Origin: Pedobacter sp. MR2016-24
Lineage (GTDB): Bacteria > Bacteroidota > Bacteroidia > Sphingobacteriales > Sphingobacteriaceae
Assembly: GCF_026239655.1 (NCBI RefSeq)
Contig: NZ_JAPIVO010000004.1
Location: forward strand, 186,001 to 250,000
Length of the DNA: 64,000 nucleotides
Direction of reading: 5' to 3'
Shown: positions 17,174-26,552 of the stretch, in pieces
Layout of the letters: every line of letters begins with the position of its first letter
Position numbering within the stretch: position 1 is the first letter of the stretch
Notes under the pieces: generated by a model
The model's input: only the letters and a program-made list of their open reading frames with translations
What the model was told of the DNA's origin: nothing
Databases searched by the model: none
Translations under genes and position numbers: made by a program

Positions 17174-18859
17174 TTATAACGCTCCTGATTTAAGTTTTTG
17201 TACTGCGAATTCACATGCCCTTGCAGTTAAAGCCATATAAGTCAAAGATGGATTTTGACATCCGGAAGATGTCATACAACTCCCGTCTGTGATAAATATA
17301 TTTTTTATTGCATGTAACTGATTATTACCATTTAAAACTGAAGTTTTAGGGTCGGTTCCCATTCTGGCCGTTCCCATTTCATGAACGGTTGCTCCCCCTG
17401 GTTTTTTATAGTTAAAAGCATCTATATTATTAAAACCAGCCTTTTCCAACATTTCAGCTGATGTATTTTTGATATCATCCATCATCTTTTCTTCATTTTC
17501 CTTAAATGAAAAGTCAATTTTCAATATTGGTAAGCCCCATTGGTCTAATAACGAGCTGTTTTCAGTTACTCTATTATTTTCATATGGCAGACATTCTCCC
17601 CATCCTGCCATCCAAACTGTCCATGGACCGGGAACAGTCAGCTGCTTCTTAAAGTCTTTTCCAAACCCTGATATACCGAGCGATTTATCTAGCCATTCCT
17701 GTCTTTCTCCATGACCTTGAATATTATATCCGCGACTGAAATTTAATTTTTCTGTTGGATTCAGGTTTCTGTATCTTGGAATAAGAAATCCACAGGGTCT
17801 TCTGCCTTTATAATAATTTGTCTGGAAATCATCATGCCTTCCATATGCGCCAGCTGATGAATGATGATCCATCAGATTTCTCCCTACCTGATCACTGTCA
17901 TTGCCTAGCCCATTAGGGAATCTGGAAGATTTAGAATTTAAAAGAATTCCGGTCGTTGCAATTGTTGATGCATTGAGAAAAACTATTTTTGAATAAAATT
18001 CTGATACTTCTTTAGTTATTGCATCAATAATCCTGACACCTTTAGCTTTTTGACTTGTCGCATCAATTAGGATTTCAGAGACAATGGATAAGGGTCTCAA
18101 AGTTAAGTTTCCGGTGGCCATTGCGGCTGGAATTGTAGAGCTGTTACTACTAAAATATCCACCAAACGGACAACCCCGACTGCATAGATTTCGGTTCTGG
18201 CAGGGGCCGCGATTATCCCATCCTTTAGTTAAATTAGCTACTCTGGCTATAGTGAGAAGTCTGTCGTGATTATGGTCATTAATTGATTTCGCCAGGTGTT
18301 CTTCTATGCAATTTAACTCCATCGGTGGTAAAAAATCCCCATCAGGCAACTGGGGCAGATGGTCTCTTCGGCCACTCACGCCAATGAAAGATTCTACATA
18401 ACTATACCAGGGAGCGATATCGGCATATCGTATTGGCCAGTCAACTGCAATACCTTCCTTTACATTAGCCTCAAAATCGAGATCGCTCAGTCTGTAGCAT
18501 TGTCTTCCCCAAGTTAACGATCTACCTCCAACCTGATATCCGCGGATCCAGTTGAATGGTTTTGTTTGTTCATACGGATGATCTTTATCCCTAACATAGA
18601 AGTGCTTGTCTCCGGGATTGTAAGCTGAACTTTGAATTGGATCAACTTCTCTATCTAGATTCGTGTTGTTAAAGCCGTATTTAAAATCCCATGGATTCAA
18701 GGTAGCGGTAGGATAGTTAGTCAGATGTTTAACATCTGGTCCGCGATCAAGTAGTAAAGTTTTGAGTCCTTTCCTACACAATTCCATAGCGGCCCAGCCA
18801 CCGCTTATTCCTGAACCTACTACAATGGCATCGTAAGTATTCGCTTTTTCTTTGTTCAT
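17174..18859 (-). CDS. GMC-family FAD-dependent oxidoreductase
   Basis: This 561-residue protein has an N-terminal FAD-binding GSGISGG motif (residues 15-21) and a GMC C-terminal domain near residue 495 with HEMGTARMG and, close to the end, NPSLTYMALTARA, which carry the His and Asn of the active site. The WGRQCYRLS segment near residue 118 also fits the family. These enzymes oxidise sugars or alcohols. It has no signal peptide, but the gene 3 bases upstream encodes a gluconate dehydrogenase subunit 3-like protein with a Tat-type signal, so the two may be exported together as a periplasmic complex. An electron acceptor such as cytochrome c is not encoded nearby. Confidence 0.88.
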   Translation of the reverse strand: MNKEKANTYDAIVVGSGISGGWAAMELCRKGLKTLLLDRGPDVKHLTNYPTATLNPWDFKYGFNNTNLDREVDPIQSSAYNPGDKHFYVRDKDHPYEQTKPFNWIRGYQVGGRSLTWGRQCYRLSDLDFEANVKEGIAVDWPIRYADIAPWYSYVESFIGVSGRRDHLPQLPDGDFLPPMELNCIEEHLAKSINDHNHDRLLTIARVANLTKGWDNRGPCQNRNLCSRGCPFGGYFSSNSSTIPAAMATGNLTLRPLSIVSEILIDATSQKAKGVRIIDAITKEVSEFYSKIVFLNASTIATTGILLNSKSSRFPNGLGNDSDQVGRNLMDHHSSAGAYGRHDDFQTNYYKGRRPCGFLIPRYRNLNPTEKLNFSRGYNIQGHGERQEWLDKSLGISGFGKDFKKQLTVPGPWTVWMAGWGECLPYENNRVTENSSLLDQWGLPILKIDFSFKENEEKMMDDIKNTSAEMLEKAGFNNIDAFNYKKPGGATVHEMGTARMGTDPKTSVLNGNNQLHAIKNIFITDGSCMTSSGCQNPSLTYMALTARACEFAVQKLKSGAL

Positions 18860-18862
18860 TAT

Positions 18863-19438
18863 TTACTTGGTTGCCCAGGACTTTTGATTTTTTTGCATCG
18901 GTGTACAAGCTTCAAATGATCCGGGAATATAGTCATAGGCCAAGCCTAATGTAGCGCCTGAAAGGGATTGACAATATCCCTCCACAGTTAGATCCCGGAG
19001 TTTCGAATAAAATGGTTCACCGAATATTTTTCTATTAATTTTGTTCAGTATTTTTACCGGCAGCTCGCCTCTTTGATTGAAATGCTCAACAACTTCTATC
19101 CGGGTCTCAAGAGTACATTTTAAAAATGGCTGATCGAATTTTTTTAAAGCGTAATTTTCAACATCTAGTAGCCCATCATAAAAAGTACGTTGTTGCCTGA
19201 CAGTATTACATTCTGTTAATACATTTATGATATATTCTTCCACCTTAGCGCTCTTTGCACCAGGAGTTTCTGTTTCGGGGATAATAATGTCCGCTAGTTC
19301 TGAAATAAGATCTTTTTTCTTCCAAAAATCCTGAGGTGCCACTTTTGAATTCCTTTCCAGCCAAAAATAGGAAGAGTAGGAGAGAGTACCGAAAGTTCCG
19401 AGTGCAAGAAGGCTTTTCAAATATTTTCGTCTATCCAC
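18863..19438 (-). CDS. Gluconate 2-dehydrogenase subunit 3-like protein with Tat-type signal
   Basis: This 191-residue protein opens with DRRKYLKSLLALG, close to the twin-arginine consensus with a following hydrophobic segment, so export by Tat is likely. The body is helical with DIIIPETETPGA near residue 48, a hallmark of the subunit 3 family, and a C-terminal GLAYDYIPGSF segment. In known sugar dehydrogenases this small subunit is needed for maturation or export of the GMC catalytic subunit. The catalytic partner follows 3 bases downstream. The 252 bases upstream to the divergent gene at 19692 hold no convincing gene. Confidence 0.82.
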   Translation of the reverse strand: MDRRKYLKSLLALGTFGTLSYSSYFWLERNSKVAPQDFWKKKDLISELADIIIPETETPGAKSAKVEEYIINVLTECNTVRQQRTFYDGLLDVENYALKKFDQPFLKCTLETRIEVVEHFNQRGELPVKILNKINRKIFGEPFYSKLRDLTVEGYCQSLSGATLGLAYDYIPGSFEACTPMQKNQKSWATK

Positions 19439-19691
19439 AGATTTGTCAATTTACAGCCTAAATATAGCTATATGATGATAAAATACGTAAAAATTGACAA
19501 ACCCGCCCAATAATAATCGATTCTTTTCGTTCATTTTATTTTTAGCGTATTTTTGCTTCGGCGAAGGTACTTTCAAATTAGAATTAAGCAATAAAATATT
19601 CTTGTTATCAACAGGAATGTAATTGTTTGTCTTTACCATTTAAAAGTACTTATCTTCCAAAATATTCTAAAAATTAACGTATTTAAAATTT

Positions 19692-20228
19692 ATGTCAGGT
19701 ATCAAAAAGTATGTATTTCAGGATTGGCAGGCGAATGCGGGAAATCCAACAAAGGGAAAGTACATCGTCGTTTTTTATAGATTGGCGCAGCTGATTGTGC
19801 GCAGTAAAATCACTAAAATTCTATTTTGCTGGTATTTACTTTGGTACCGTATAACGATAGAATGGTTTATGTGTGTTGAACTTTCATGGAACACGAAAAT
19901 TGGTCCCAATTTCCAGCTATGGCATGGAAGTGGTCTGGTTATTCATCCCAATACAATTATTGGTTCTAACTGTAGTATCAGACAGTGTACTACAATCGGG
20001 GTGAGACAAGGTGCCAACGGAGCCTATGATGGCGCAGCACCTATCATCGGAGATTTTGTAGATATAGGTTGCAACGCTGTAATCATAGGAAACTTGACGA
20101 TTGGCAATCATGTTTCTCTTGGATCCGGAGCGATAGTTGTAAAGAGTATTGCAGATTATTCAGTTGCTGTGGGTAATCCGGCAAAAGTTATCAAAGTAAA
20201 TATACCTGAACCGGCTACTCTTATCTAA
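19692..20228 (+). CDS. Serine acetyltransferase-like hexapeptide acyltransferase
   Basis: This 178-residue protein has an N-terminal helical part (about residues 1-65) and a left-handed beta-helix (about 70-165) with LWHGSGLVIHP, TIIGSNCSIRQ, VDIGCNAVIIGNLTIGN, and the closing AVGNPAKVI. The WHG and IHP histidines match the catalytic region of serine acetyltransferases, and the length and context resemble the colanic acid WcaB type. It most likely O-acetylates a sugar in EPS synthesis rather than serine. It overlaps the convergent GT8 gene by 8 bases at the stop codons. Confidence 0.8.
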   Translation: MSGIKKYVFQDWQANAGNPTKGKYIVVFYRLAQLIVRSKITKILFCWYLLWYRITIEWFMCVELSWNTKIGPNFQLWHGSGLVIHPNTIIGSNCSIRQCTTIGVRQGANGAYDGAAPIIGDFVDIGCNAVIIGNLTIGNHVSLGSGAIVVKSIADYSVAVGNPAKVIKVNIPEPATLI

Positions 20229-21111
20229 AGAGGGCAGGAAGTTTTTTGACGAATTTGTTATAAGCTTTTTTTATCATTCTGATGGAATCAGACTGAGGTT
20301 TCATACCCGCCCATTTGGTTTGATTCAGGTAATAGAAGAATAGGTCTTTATAGTCTTTATTTAAGTTGTATCCCTGGTAAATTGGTTTAATACCTATAAA
20401 GTGTATTAAATATGGGGATTTTATATCGTTTGCAGTATGACAGTTCCAGAGGGGAGATAGTTCGAACCAATTTGCATTGAACACTACGTTAAGGCAATAT
20501 TGATCTGCAAAATTTAGATAGGCAAAATTGTCCTCAGCACATTTAAAGATTTTTTTAGGAATATCCAGTTCTCTCCACAGCTTAGGTTTTATGATCTGCA
20601 TTCCAGCATTAAAATATTTACTTTTCGGATCGAAGCCAAGTGCTTTATAATTTAATATTCCTCCCCAGGGAGAATCTACTGTTCCAGCCCTGTCAATAGC
20701 TGCAGCAATTGCATAATCGCCAATATCAGTATGCCATAATTTTGATATATCTTCCAATAAGATCATATCCACATCCAGGAAAATGACACGTGTTGCATCT
20801 TGAGGAATAAAATAGGGAATGCAGATGCGGACATATACACTCATTGGGAACGTTGTATTGTCCGCAGGCAATTTTAAATCCTTCGGAATAGCCTCGTCCA
20901 TCGTCATCCAGATTAAATTCAGCTTACCAGTTGTCAGACTGTCTATCAGTTTAGATTTGTTATTTTTTGATATTCCATCAGCCACAATGTAAATGTCAAC
21001 TTTCTCTCCAGAGACGTGGGTAATTTCTATCGATTTTAATAGTGCTGCGAGCATGGATACAAAATGGTTGTCACATACTGTTACAATTGATATAGTTTCT
21101 GAAGTGTTCAT
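20221..21111 (-). CDS. Family 8 glycosyltransferase (LgtC-like)
   Basis: This 296-residue protein has an N-terminal SIVTVCDNHFV strand, a FLDVDMILLED DxD segment near residue 102, DQYCLNVVF near 202, and HFIGIKPIYQG near 236, which is the HxxGxxKPW-like motif that binds the nucleotide diphosphate in GT8. This family contains retaining galactosyl- and glucosyltransferases with UDP-sugar donors. It is located 34 bases downstream of the Wzx-like gene in the same direction. Sugar specificity is not readable by eye. Confidence 0.85.
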   Translation of the reverse strand: MNTSETISIVTVCDNHFVSMLAALLKSIEITHVSGEKVDIYIVADGISKNNKSKLIDSLTTGKLNLIWMTMDEAIPKDLKLPADNTTFPMSVYVRICIPYFIPQDATRVIFLDVDMILLEDISKLWHTDIGDYAIAAAIDRAGTVDSPWGGILNYKALGFDPKSKYFNAGMQIIKPKLWRELDIPKKIFKCAEDNFAYLNFADQYCLNVVFNANWFELSPLWNCHTANDIKSPYLIHFIGIKPIYQGYNLNKDYKDLFFYYLNQTKWAGMKPQSDSIRMIKKAYNKFVKKLPALFR

Positions 21112-21145
21112 CTAGAGGAAGATTGATTTAGTGTTAAGACCGCTA

Positions 21146-22492
21146 TTATTTTTTACTGAAGCTGGATAACGAATTCGAAAGTAATGATTTTAATTCATTA
21201 TAGCCAAGTTTATAAGTGTCCAAAAATGAAAAACGCTGATATTTCTGGAGTGCAATATTGGATACTATAATGGCTGTTAAAGGAAGGAAGAGGTTGCCTA
21301 CTACTATTCCATAAACGTTGTGGAAGATGTAAACCCCAGCTACGTCGGCTAATAAATTTACAGCCAGCATCACGATTACTTTAATAAAATTAACCTGTGG
21401 CATGTGCACAGCATCTAAAGTTACAGCCATAAACCTGTCGCCCGGAAATAAAAGCGCAAAGATAATACTGATTCTAAAGATATTTACTGCTATTGCTCCT
21501 GCTTCAGTTCCTTTATATTGTCCACCACCAATAATGCTCAACGCGAAGGGAGCAAGCAGATAGCCAATTATTATTATCGGTACAAATGCGAAAGTAATCA
21601 TACCAATATATTTTTTCATGATATAAATCACTTCATCTTTATTGCCGGAATTATAGGCTTTAGATAGAGAAGGCATTGCTGTGGCAACAAAGCTGCGAAG
21701 CGGAATTTCAACGATTTCCATAAGCCTTTTACCTAAATTGTAAACTGCAAGTGAAGCCGGACCAAGCAGGAAATTAATAATAAAAGTATCGGTTACTCCA
21801 AAAAGGTTGCTACTTATTGAAGTGCCAACAGTATATTTTCCAAAATCAAAAAGCTCTTTTATCGTTTTTGGTGTTTTGCTAAAAAAGTGTTTTATACCTG
21901 ACCATCCGGCTAAAATACACAGCAAACTGGTAGCTAATGAGGAAATTATATTTGCCATCATTAGATTGTGTAAATTATTGGCTTTAAAGAAGATCAAGAG
22001 GCCTAGAAATATAATCAGCAACATTACCTGCGTTACTCTGATATACATGAGCCTGTCAAATCTCAATTCTCCCTGAGTGATACACATGGCAATAATCATG
22101 GGTAGCGACATTAAGAGATTTATAGAGAAGTATTTCAAAAAATAATTCAAACTTTCATCAGGAATGTAGCTGAGAAAGAATAATATCGGAATATTAACTA
22201 GTATAAAAACAAGCGTTATACCAGATGCGATGTACCAGGTTGAACCAATGACTTCCTTTCCTCTTTCTTCAGATGTGCCAGAATAGAACTTTACGAAAGC
22301 CGTAGTAAGAAAACCTTGTCGAAACATGTCCATGAAGGAAAGCAATGTCTGAAAGAAGAACCAAATTCCGAGATCTCTGACACTTAGTGATCTATAAAGT
22401 ACAGCTGTGAACACAAACGTTAAAACGGACATGCCTCCTGTACCCATTAGAGATAAAAAATGTATATTCTTGAGTTTGGAGGATATCTTCAT
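21146..22492 (-). CDS. Wzx-like polysaccharide flippase
   Basis: This 448-residue protein has about twelve hydrophobic helices and the start of a PST/MATE-type transporter: FLSLMGTGGMSVLTFVFTAV, then YRSLSVRDLGIWFFFQT. A cytoplasmic FGKYTVGTSISSNLFG segment near residue 217 is typical of the family. It would flip lipid-linked repeat units across the inner membrane for polymerisation by the Wzy-like protein at 12753. The gene is followed by the GT8 gene. About 220 bases upstream contain only the terminator of the next gene. Confidence 0.83.
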   Translation of the reverse strand: MKISSKLKNIHFLSLMGTGGMSVLTFVFTAVLYRSLSVRDLGIWFFFQTLLSFMDMFRQGFLTTAFVKFYSGTSEERGKEVIGSTWYIASGITLVFILVNIPILFFLSYIPDESLNYFLKYFSINLLMSLPMIIAMCITQGELRFDRLMYIRVTQVMLLIIFLGLLIFFKANNLHNLMMANIISSLATSLLCILAGWSGIKHFFSKTPKTIKELFDFGKYTVGTSISSNLFGVTDTFIINFLLGPASLAVYNLGKRLMEIVEIPLRSFVATAMPSLSKAYNSGNKDEVIYIMKKYIGMITFAFVPIIIIGYLLAPFALSIIGGGQYKGTEAGAIAVNIFRISIIFALLFPGDRFMAVTLDAVHMPQVNFIKVIVMLAVNLLADVAGVYIFHNVYGIVVGNLFLPLTAIIVSNIALQKYQRFSFLDTYKLGYNELKSLLSNSLSSFSKK

Positions 22493-22664
22493 TAATGGAC
22501 TTAGTTATTTGCTGTTTGTAAAGTAACTAAAAAGATGTTAATTATTGTTGATAATAAACACTCTTTATTAGATTAAAATGAGGTTTTTATAAGCAAATCA
22601 ACAAAAAGACATAGTGTGAGGAAGTACTGATTTTTGTAGGGAGGGTTATAAAGGAGATTGAATT

Positions 22665-22708
22665 AAAAGCAAAAGGAACTAAAATCTGCGTCAGTTCCTT
22701 TTGCTTTT
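22665..22708 (-). terminator. Intrinsic terminator after the beta-helix lipoprotein gene
   Basis: A perfect 16-bp inverted repeat (22665-22680 with 22693-22708) encloses a 12-base loop. It lies eight bases beyond the stop codon of the minus-strand gene at 22717. The outer stem ends in T-rich DNA on the minus strand. Confidence 0.8.
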
Positions 22709-22716
22709 ATCATTTT

Positions 22717-23958
22717 TTATTGAGCTCCAACACCCGGAACCAGTGATCTGAATGATGTTAAATCAGATACAGCTTCTGACCAGGTATTTTTATAGATGTT
22801 ATCGGAATTTTTAGTGATAGGATCTGCAGACATTCTGTTAAGAATGATATTGTCGCTGTCTTCAAAAACAAGGTTGTTGTAAACTTGTATATTTCCAAAC
22901 ATTTCGTAAACATCCAGTAGACGTCCTTCGAAGAATTTTGGCAGGCCTGTATTAAGCTTACCTACAGTATTATTATAAACTTTAGCATCAGCAGGTTTAA
23001 AAGTACTGAAAGCTTTAATATATGGAGGAACCTGAAGTTCAAACGCGCCATATCTTGTTGAGTTATAGACTATGTTATTATAAATTTCAACTACTCCCGC
23101 TTTTGTGATACTGAATAACCATGCCCTGACCATATTTCCCTGGTGATTTGTACATTTATTGTTGTAAATCTTTCCATTACCTGAGAGATGAAATATGCCG
23201 TTATGGTTATTGTTACTTGCATTTACCTTGTCAATAACGTTGTTTGCAATTACATAATCTTCTGCACATGGTAACCATACACCATCGCTTAGATTAGGTG
23301 AATTTGTGATTGTACATCCCTTCATCACGAAATTTTTGATTAATCCGGTAAAACCTGAATTGCTTATTCCACCATCAGATGCGAAAAATGTCAGAATGTT
23401 ATCTGCTTTAATATTCAACAACTGGATATTATTGGAGAAACTAGCCGCTGTTCCATCATATTTATTGTTGATGTGGTTGCTGATTGTGACATCTGTAACA
23501 TTTGAGATCTGAATATCTTTCAGAATAAGATCATTTGCCTGATTATAAATGTCGACTGCTCTGGTACTTGTGTTCGAAATTGAAAAGCCGCCTAAAGTCA
23601 GACCATTCACTGTATTAATGGTAACACCTCCACCAACAATTTTTGCTGCATTTTTTCCGTCAACAGTACAATTCTTAATATTTTCGAATTGAAATCCGGA
23701 ATAAGTACCAGCAGTAATCTTGAAATTTTTCCCCTCCTGATTTTTTAGAACCAAAATTCCTGAACCTGTTCCTATTGTAACGACAGGTCCGGTTGAAACA
23801 GGATCGATGACAGGAGGTATAGTATTTTTTACAGTATCTAATGGTGCAGTAACAATTGTCTCCGTAACTGAAGCAAGTTCTCCTTTTTTACAAGAAACTA
23901 ATGATCCTATAATAAAGAGATAAAGAATAGTCATTTTAATTTGTTTTATCATTACCAT
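22717..23958 (-). CDS. Lipoprotein with right-handed parallel beta-helix
   Basis: With the start at 23958 this protein has 413 residues and a lipoprotein signal (TILYLFIIGSLVSC, lipidated Cys near residue 23). A longer frame to 24012 would place the signal internally and would begin upstream of a likely transcription start, so I prefer the shorter form. From about residue 60 it shows repeated short beta rungs rich in Asn and Ile (ILKDIQISNVTD, IANNVIDKVN, NGIFHLSGNGKIYNN, AKVYNNTV), as in pectate-lyase-like beta-helices. It may bind or cleave the exopolysaccharide at the cell surface. No catalytic residues can be assigned. Confidence 0.75.
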   Translation of the reverse strand: MVMIKQIKMTILYLFIIGSLVSCKKGELASVTETIVTAPLDTVKNTIPPVIDPVSTGPVVTIGTGSGILVLKNQEGKNFKITAGTYSGFQFENIKNCTVDGKNAAKIVGGGVTINTVNGLTLGGFSISNTSTRAVDIYNQANDLILKDIQISNVTDVTISNHINNKYDGTAASFSNNIQLLNIKADNILTFFASDGGISNSGFTGLIKNFVMKGCTITNSPNLSDGVWLPCAEDYVIANNVIDKVNASNNNHNGIFHLSGNGKIYNNKCTNHQGNMVRAWLFSITKAGVVEIYNNIVYNSTRYGAFELQVPPYIKAFSTFKPADAKVYNNTVGKLNTGLPKFFEGRLLDVYEMFGNIQVYNNLVFEDSDNIILNRMSADPITKNSDNIYKNTWSEAVSDLTSFRSLVPGVGAQ

Positions 23959-24389
23959 ATGCTGCGCTCTTATGAGTGATGTATTTAATTGTTTGTAACA
24001 ATTGTAATGCAAACATATGTTAATTTATTGGGAATCATGCATGCTGTAAGGATAAAATTCCTCAATATGGGAAATTAATACCCACTTTATATTTTTCCGT
24101 ACATTTTGAAAAACGTACGAATAAATTATGAGATGTCTTTATTTTGAGTTTATATAGTTTTCAATAGTATATCATAATAGTTATTATAATTGCCATCAAA
24201 TCCTGATTTGGGTACTGTGAATATTTATAAAAGCATATGTTTCAATAGATTTTCCCGAATTAACGTCCCATACCATGGAACTTTACAAACAATTCGCTTT
24301 TGTGTTGCATTTGCCAATGATACAGATAGTTGTAGCAGATTAAAAAAATAAAGATCGATTTCTAAACCAAAGTATTACTTTTATCCCAA
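23959..24389. other. Divergent intergenic region, no gene seen
   Basis: This AT-rich stretch of 431 bases separates the minus-strand beta-helix gene and the plus-strand GT2 gene. I see no coding frame or stable hairpin in it. It contains a candidate -7 element for the minus strand at 24010-24017. On the plus strand, TGCATTTG near 24310 is a poor -7 match. It probably holds both promoters. Confidence 0.5.
24010..24017 (-). promoter_or_regulatory. Candidate -7 element for the beta-helix lipoprotein gene
   Basis: The minus strand reads TATGTTTG, matching TAnnTTTG. Transcription would begin near 24003, about 45 bases before the ATG at 23958, and after the alternative upstream ATG at 24012. No good -33 element is seen. 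Confidence 0.35.
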
Positions 24390-25301
24390 ATGACGCAAAC
24401 TTCCATTATATCTGTAAATTTTAATCAGCCCGAAGTGACCTATGATTTTTTGAAGTCAGTTAAGGAGAATACAGCCGGCAATAATATTGAGTTGATTCTT
24501 GTTGATAATGGCAGTAAAGTCGACCATAAAGAGGATTTTGAAGCGCTTTACCCGGGACTCATATATATACGATCTGAGGAAAATCTGGGATTTGCAGGTG
24601 GAAATAACCTGGCCGTTAAAATTGCAAAAGGAGATACGTTACTTTTTCTGAATAACGACACTGAGATTACTCCTGATCTGGTACAGCAGTTGAATGATGA
24701 ATTATTGAGTAATCCGGAGATTGGTATCATTTCGCCATTAATATTATACTATGACAATCCTAAAATTATTCAGTATGCCGGATTCACTGAGATGAATTAC
24801 CTCACAGGTCGAAATGGCAGTATTGGAAGTATGGAAATCAACAGGGGCCAATATAATGATGTTAGCGTGCCAACAGGATTCTGTCATGGTGCTGCTATGA
24901 TGTGTCGCAGGCAAGATCTCGTTGAAGTGGGATTGATGGATGAATTATTCTTCTTGTACTATGAAGAGCTTGACTGGTGTGAAAAGTTCAGACGAGCTGG
25001 TAAGAAGATTTGGTTTACGGGTAAGGCCTCTATTTATCATAAGGAATCAATGAGTGTTGGAAAAGAAAGTGCCATCAAGACTTATTTTATGACCAGGAAC
25101 AGGATGTTATATATAAGGAGGAACACTAGTCTGGTTAACACATTATTTTTCTCTTTCTTTTTTGTTTTATTAGCTTGTCCCAAGCAAATAATAACTTATA
25201 TCAAAAAGGGGCGAAGAGATTTAATTAAATGGGTATTCAAGGGAATTTTCTGGAATGTTACGCATGGTAATAATAGTTCAGATTTAGGATTTAAAATTTA
25301 A
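24390..25301 (+). CDS. Family 2 glycosyltransferase (rhamnosyltransferase-like)
   Basis: This 303-residue protein carries SVNFNQPEVT, LVDNGSK, ENLGFAGGNN near residue 68 and FLNNDTEIT near residue 86 as nucleotide and metal binding segments. The PTGFCHGAAMM segment near residue 165 and FFLYYEELDWCEKFRRAG near 190 are characteristic of the WcaA/RfbF-like GT2 group that contains rhamnosyltransferases. A hydrophobic C-terminal stretch (LFFSFFFVLLACP) may associate with the membrane. The next GT2 gene follows after 6 bases, so the two form an operon. Confidence 0.85.
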   Translation: MTQTSIISVNFNQPEVTYDFLKSVKENTAGNNIELILVDNGSKVDHKEDFEALYPGLIYIRSEENLGFAGGNNLAVKIAKGDTLLFLNNDTEITPDLVQQLNDELLSNPEIGIISPLILYYDNPKIIQYAGFTEMNYLTGRNGSIGSMEINRGQYNDVSVPTGFCHGAAMMCRRQDLVEVGLMDELFFLYYEELDWCEKFRRAGKKIWFTGKASIYHKESMSVGKESAIKTYFMTRNRMLYIRRNTSLVNTLFFSFFFVLLACPKQIITYIKKGRRDLIKWVFKGIFWNVTHGNNSSDLGFKI

Positions 25302-25307
25302 GAGGAG

Positions 25308-26474
25308 ATGATTATACTATTTTGGATCAGCATATTTCTGATCATATATACTTTTGTGGGCTATGGTTTTATATTATTTATACTGGTAAAAATAAAGAGA
25401 CTTTTTGTGAAACCTTTTGCTTTTATCAACGAGGCTATACTTCCCACCGTAACTATTCTAATTGCTGCATATAATGAAGAGGATATAATTATAGAGAAGG
25501 TAGCAAATACGCTCGACTTAAATTACCCTAAAGATAAAATGCAGGTTATTTTTATCACAGATGGTTCTTCTGATTCTACAGCGGAGAAGATAAGACAATT
25601 CCCTGATGTAACACTATTACATAAAGATGAACGTGCCGGGAAAATGGCTGCGATTAAGCGTGCTATACCTAATATTACCGGAGCCATTACTATTTTTACA
25701 GATGCTAATACTTTTCTGAATAAGGATGCGGTTCTGGAGCTCGTTAAACATTACCAGAATCCAAAGGTAGGAGCTGTGGCAGGAGAAAAGAGGATACTTG
25801 TCGAGGAAAGTGCAGATGCAAGTTCTGCCGGTGAAGGTTTTTACTGGAAATATGAGTCTAAACTCAAGAAATGGGATTACGAACTCTATTCGAATGTAGG
25901 TGCTGCGGGTGAATTATTTAGCATCAGGACTTCCTTATATCAGCCGGTTGAAAGCGATACAATAATTGACGATCATATGATTGCTATGCGAATTGCTGAA
26001 AAAGGTTACATTATTGCTTATGAACCAGATGCCTATGCAATGGAAACTGCGTCAGCCGATGTGAAAGAGGAATTAAAACGCAAAATTAGAATTGCTGCAG
26101 GAGGTATCCAATCAATTCTTCGCCTGAAGCAGTCTGCAAATCCTTTCCATAATCCAGTATTTACTTTTCAATACATTAGTCATAGGGTTTTGAGATGGAC
26201 CATTACTCCTTTTCTGTTAATACTTGTGTTTGTTTTAAATGTTGTAATTGCAGTAGAGACATCTGTATTATTTTATCAGGTACTTCTGTTATTACAACTA
26301 ATTTTTTATGCCTTAAGTATCACAGGTCTGTATTTTGAACGAAAGAATGTCAGGATAAAGGCGCTGTTCATTCCTTACTATTTTTGTATTATGAATTATG
26401 CCGTTGTAGCAGGAATAGTGAGATACTATAAAAAGAACCAAAGTGCTGCATGGGAGAAGTCTAAAAGAAAATAG
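25308..26474 (+). CDS. Membrane-bound GT2 glycosyltransferase
   Basis: This 388-residue protein has an N-terminal membrane helix (residues 2-28), a GT-A core with TILIAAYNEED and ITDGSSDST, an IFTDANTF metal segment near residue 125, DDHMIAMRIAEKG near residue 220, and three or four C-terminal hydrophobic helices from about residue 290. The overall form resembles cellulose-synthase-like enzymes, but the QxxRW motif is not present; the equivalent region reads RKIRIAAGG. It may transfer single sugars to a lipid carrier. It ends one base before a strong terminator. Confidence 0.82.
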   Translation: MIILFWISIFLIIYTFVGYGFILFILVKIKRLFVKPFAFINEAILPTVTILIAAYNEEDIIIEKVANTLDLNYPKDKMQVIFITDGSSDSTAEKIRQFPDVTLLHKDERAGKMAAIKRAIPNITGAITIFTDANTFLNKDAVLELVKHYQNPKVGAVAGEKRILVEESADASSAGEGFYWKYESKLKKWDYELYSNVGAAGELFSIRTSLYQPVESDTIIDDHMIAMRIAEKGYIIAYEPDAYAMETASADVKEELKRKIRIAAGGIQSILRLKQSANPFHNPVFTFQYISHRVLRWTITPFLLILVFVLNVVIAVETSVLFYQVLLLLQLIFYALSITGLYFERKNVRIKALFIPYYFCIMNYAVVAGIVRYYKKNQSAAWEKSKRK

Positions 26475-26523
26475 GATCAAAAAAAGAGCTTTAAATCATG
26501 ATTTAAGGCTCTCTTTTTTGATC
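26475..26523. terminator. Bidirectional terminator between convergent genes
   Basis: A long inverted repeat starts at the base after the stop codon of the GT2 gene. GATCA7GAG at 26475-26488 pairs with CTCTTTTTTGATC at 26511-26523 with one bulged A, and an inner stem closes a CATG loop at 26497-26500. A-rich and T-rich arms suit both strands. It separates the EPS locus from the minus-strand biosynthetic cluster. Confidence 0.8.
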
Positions 26524-26552
26524 TTGAATTAGGAAAATATTATGGTTAGGTA

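Noticed and set aside
19451..19639. A 62-codon minus-strand frame upstream of the dehydrogenase subunit 3 gene
   Set aside because: It has low-complexity Lys/Asn-rich composition, no recognisable motif, and lies where the promoters of the two divergent genes must be.
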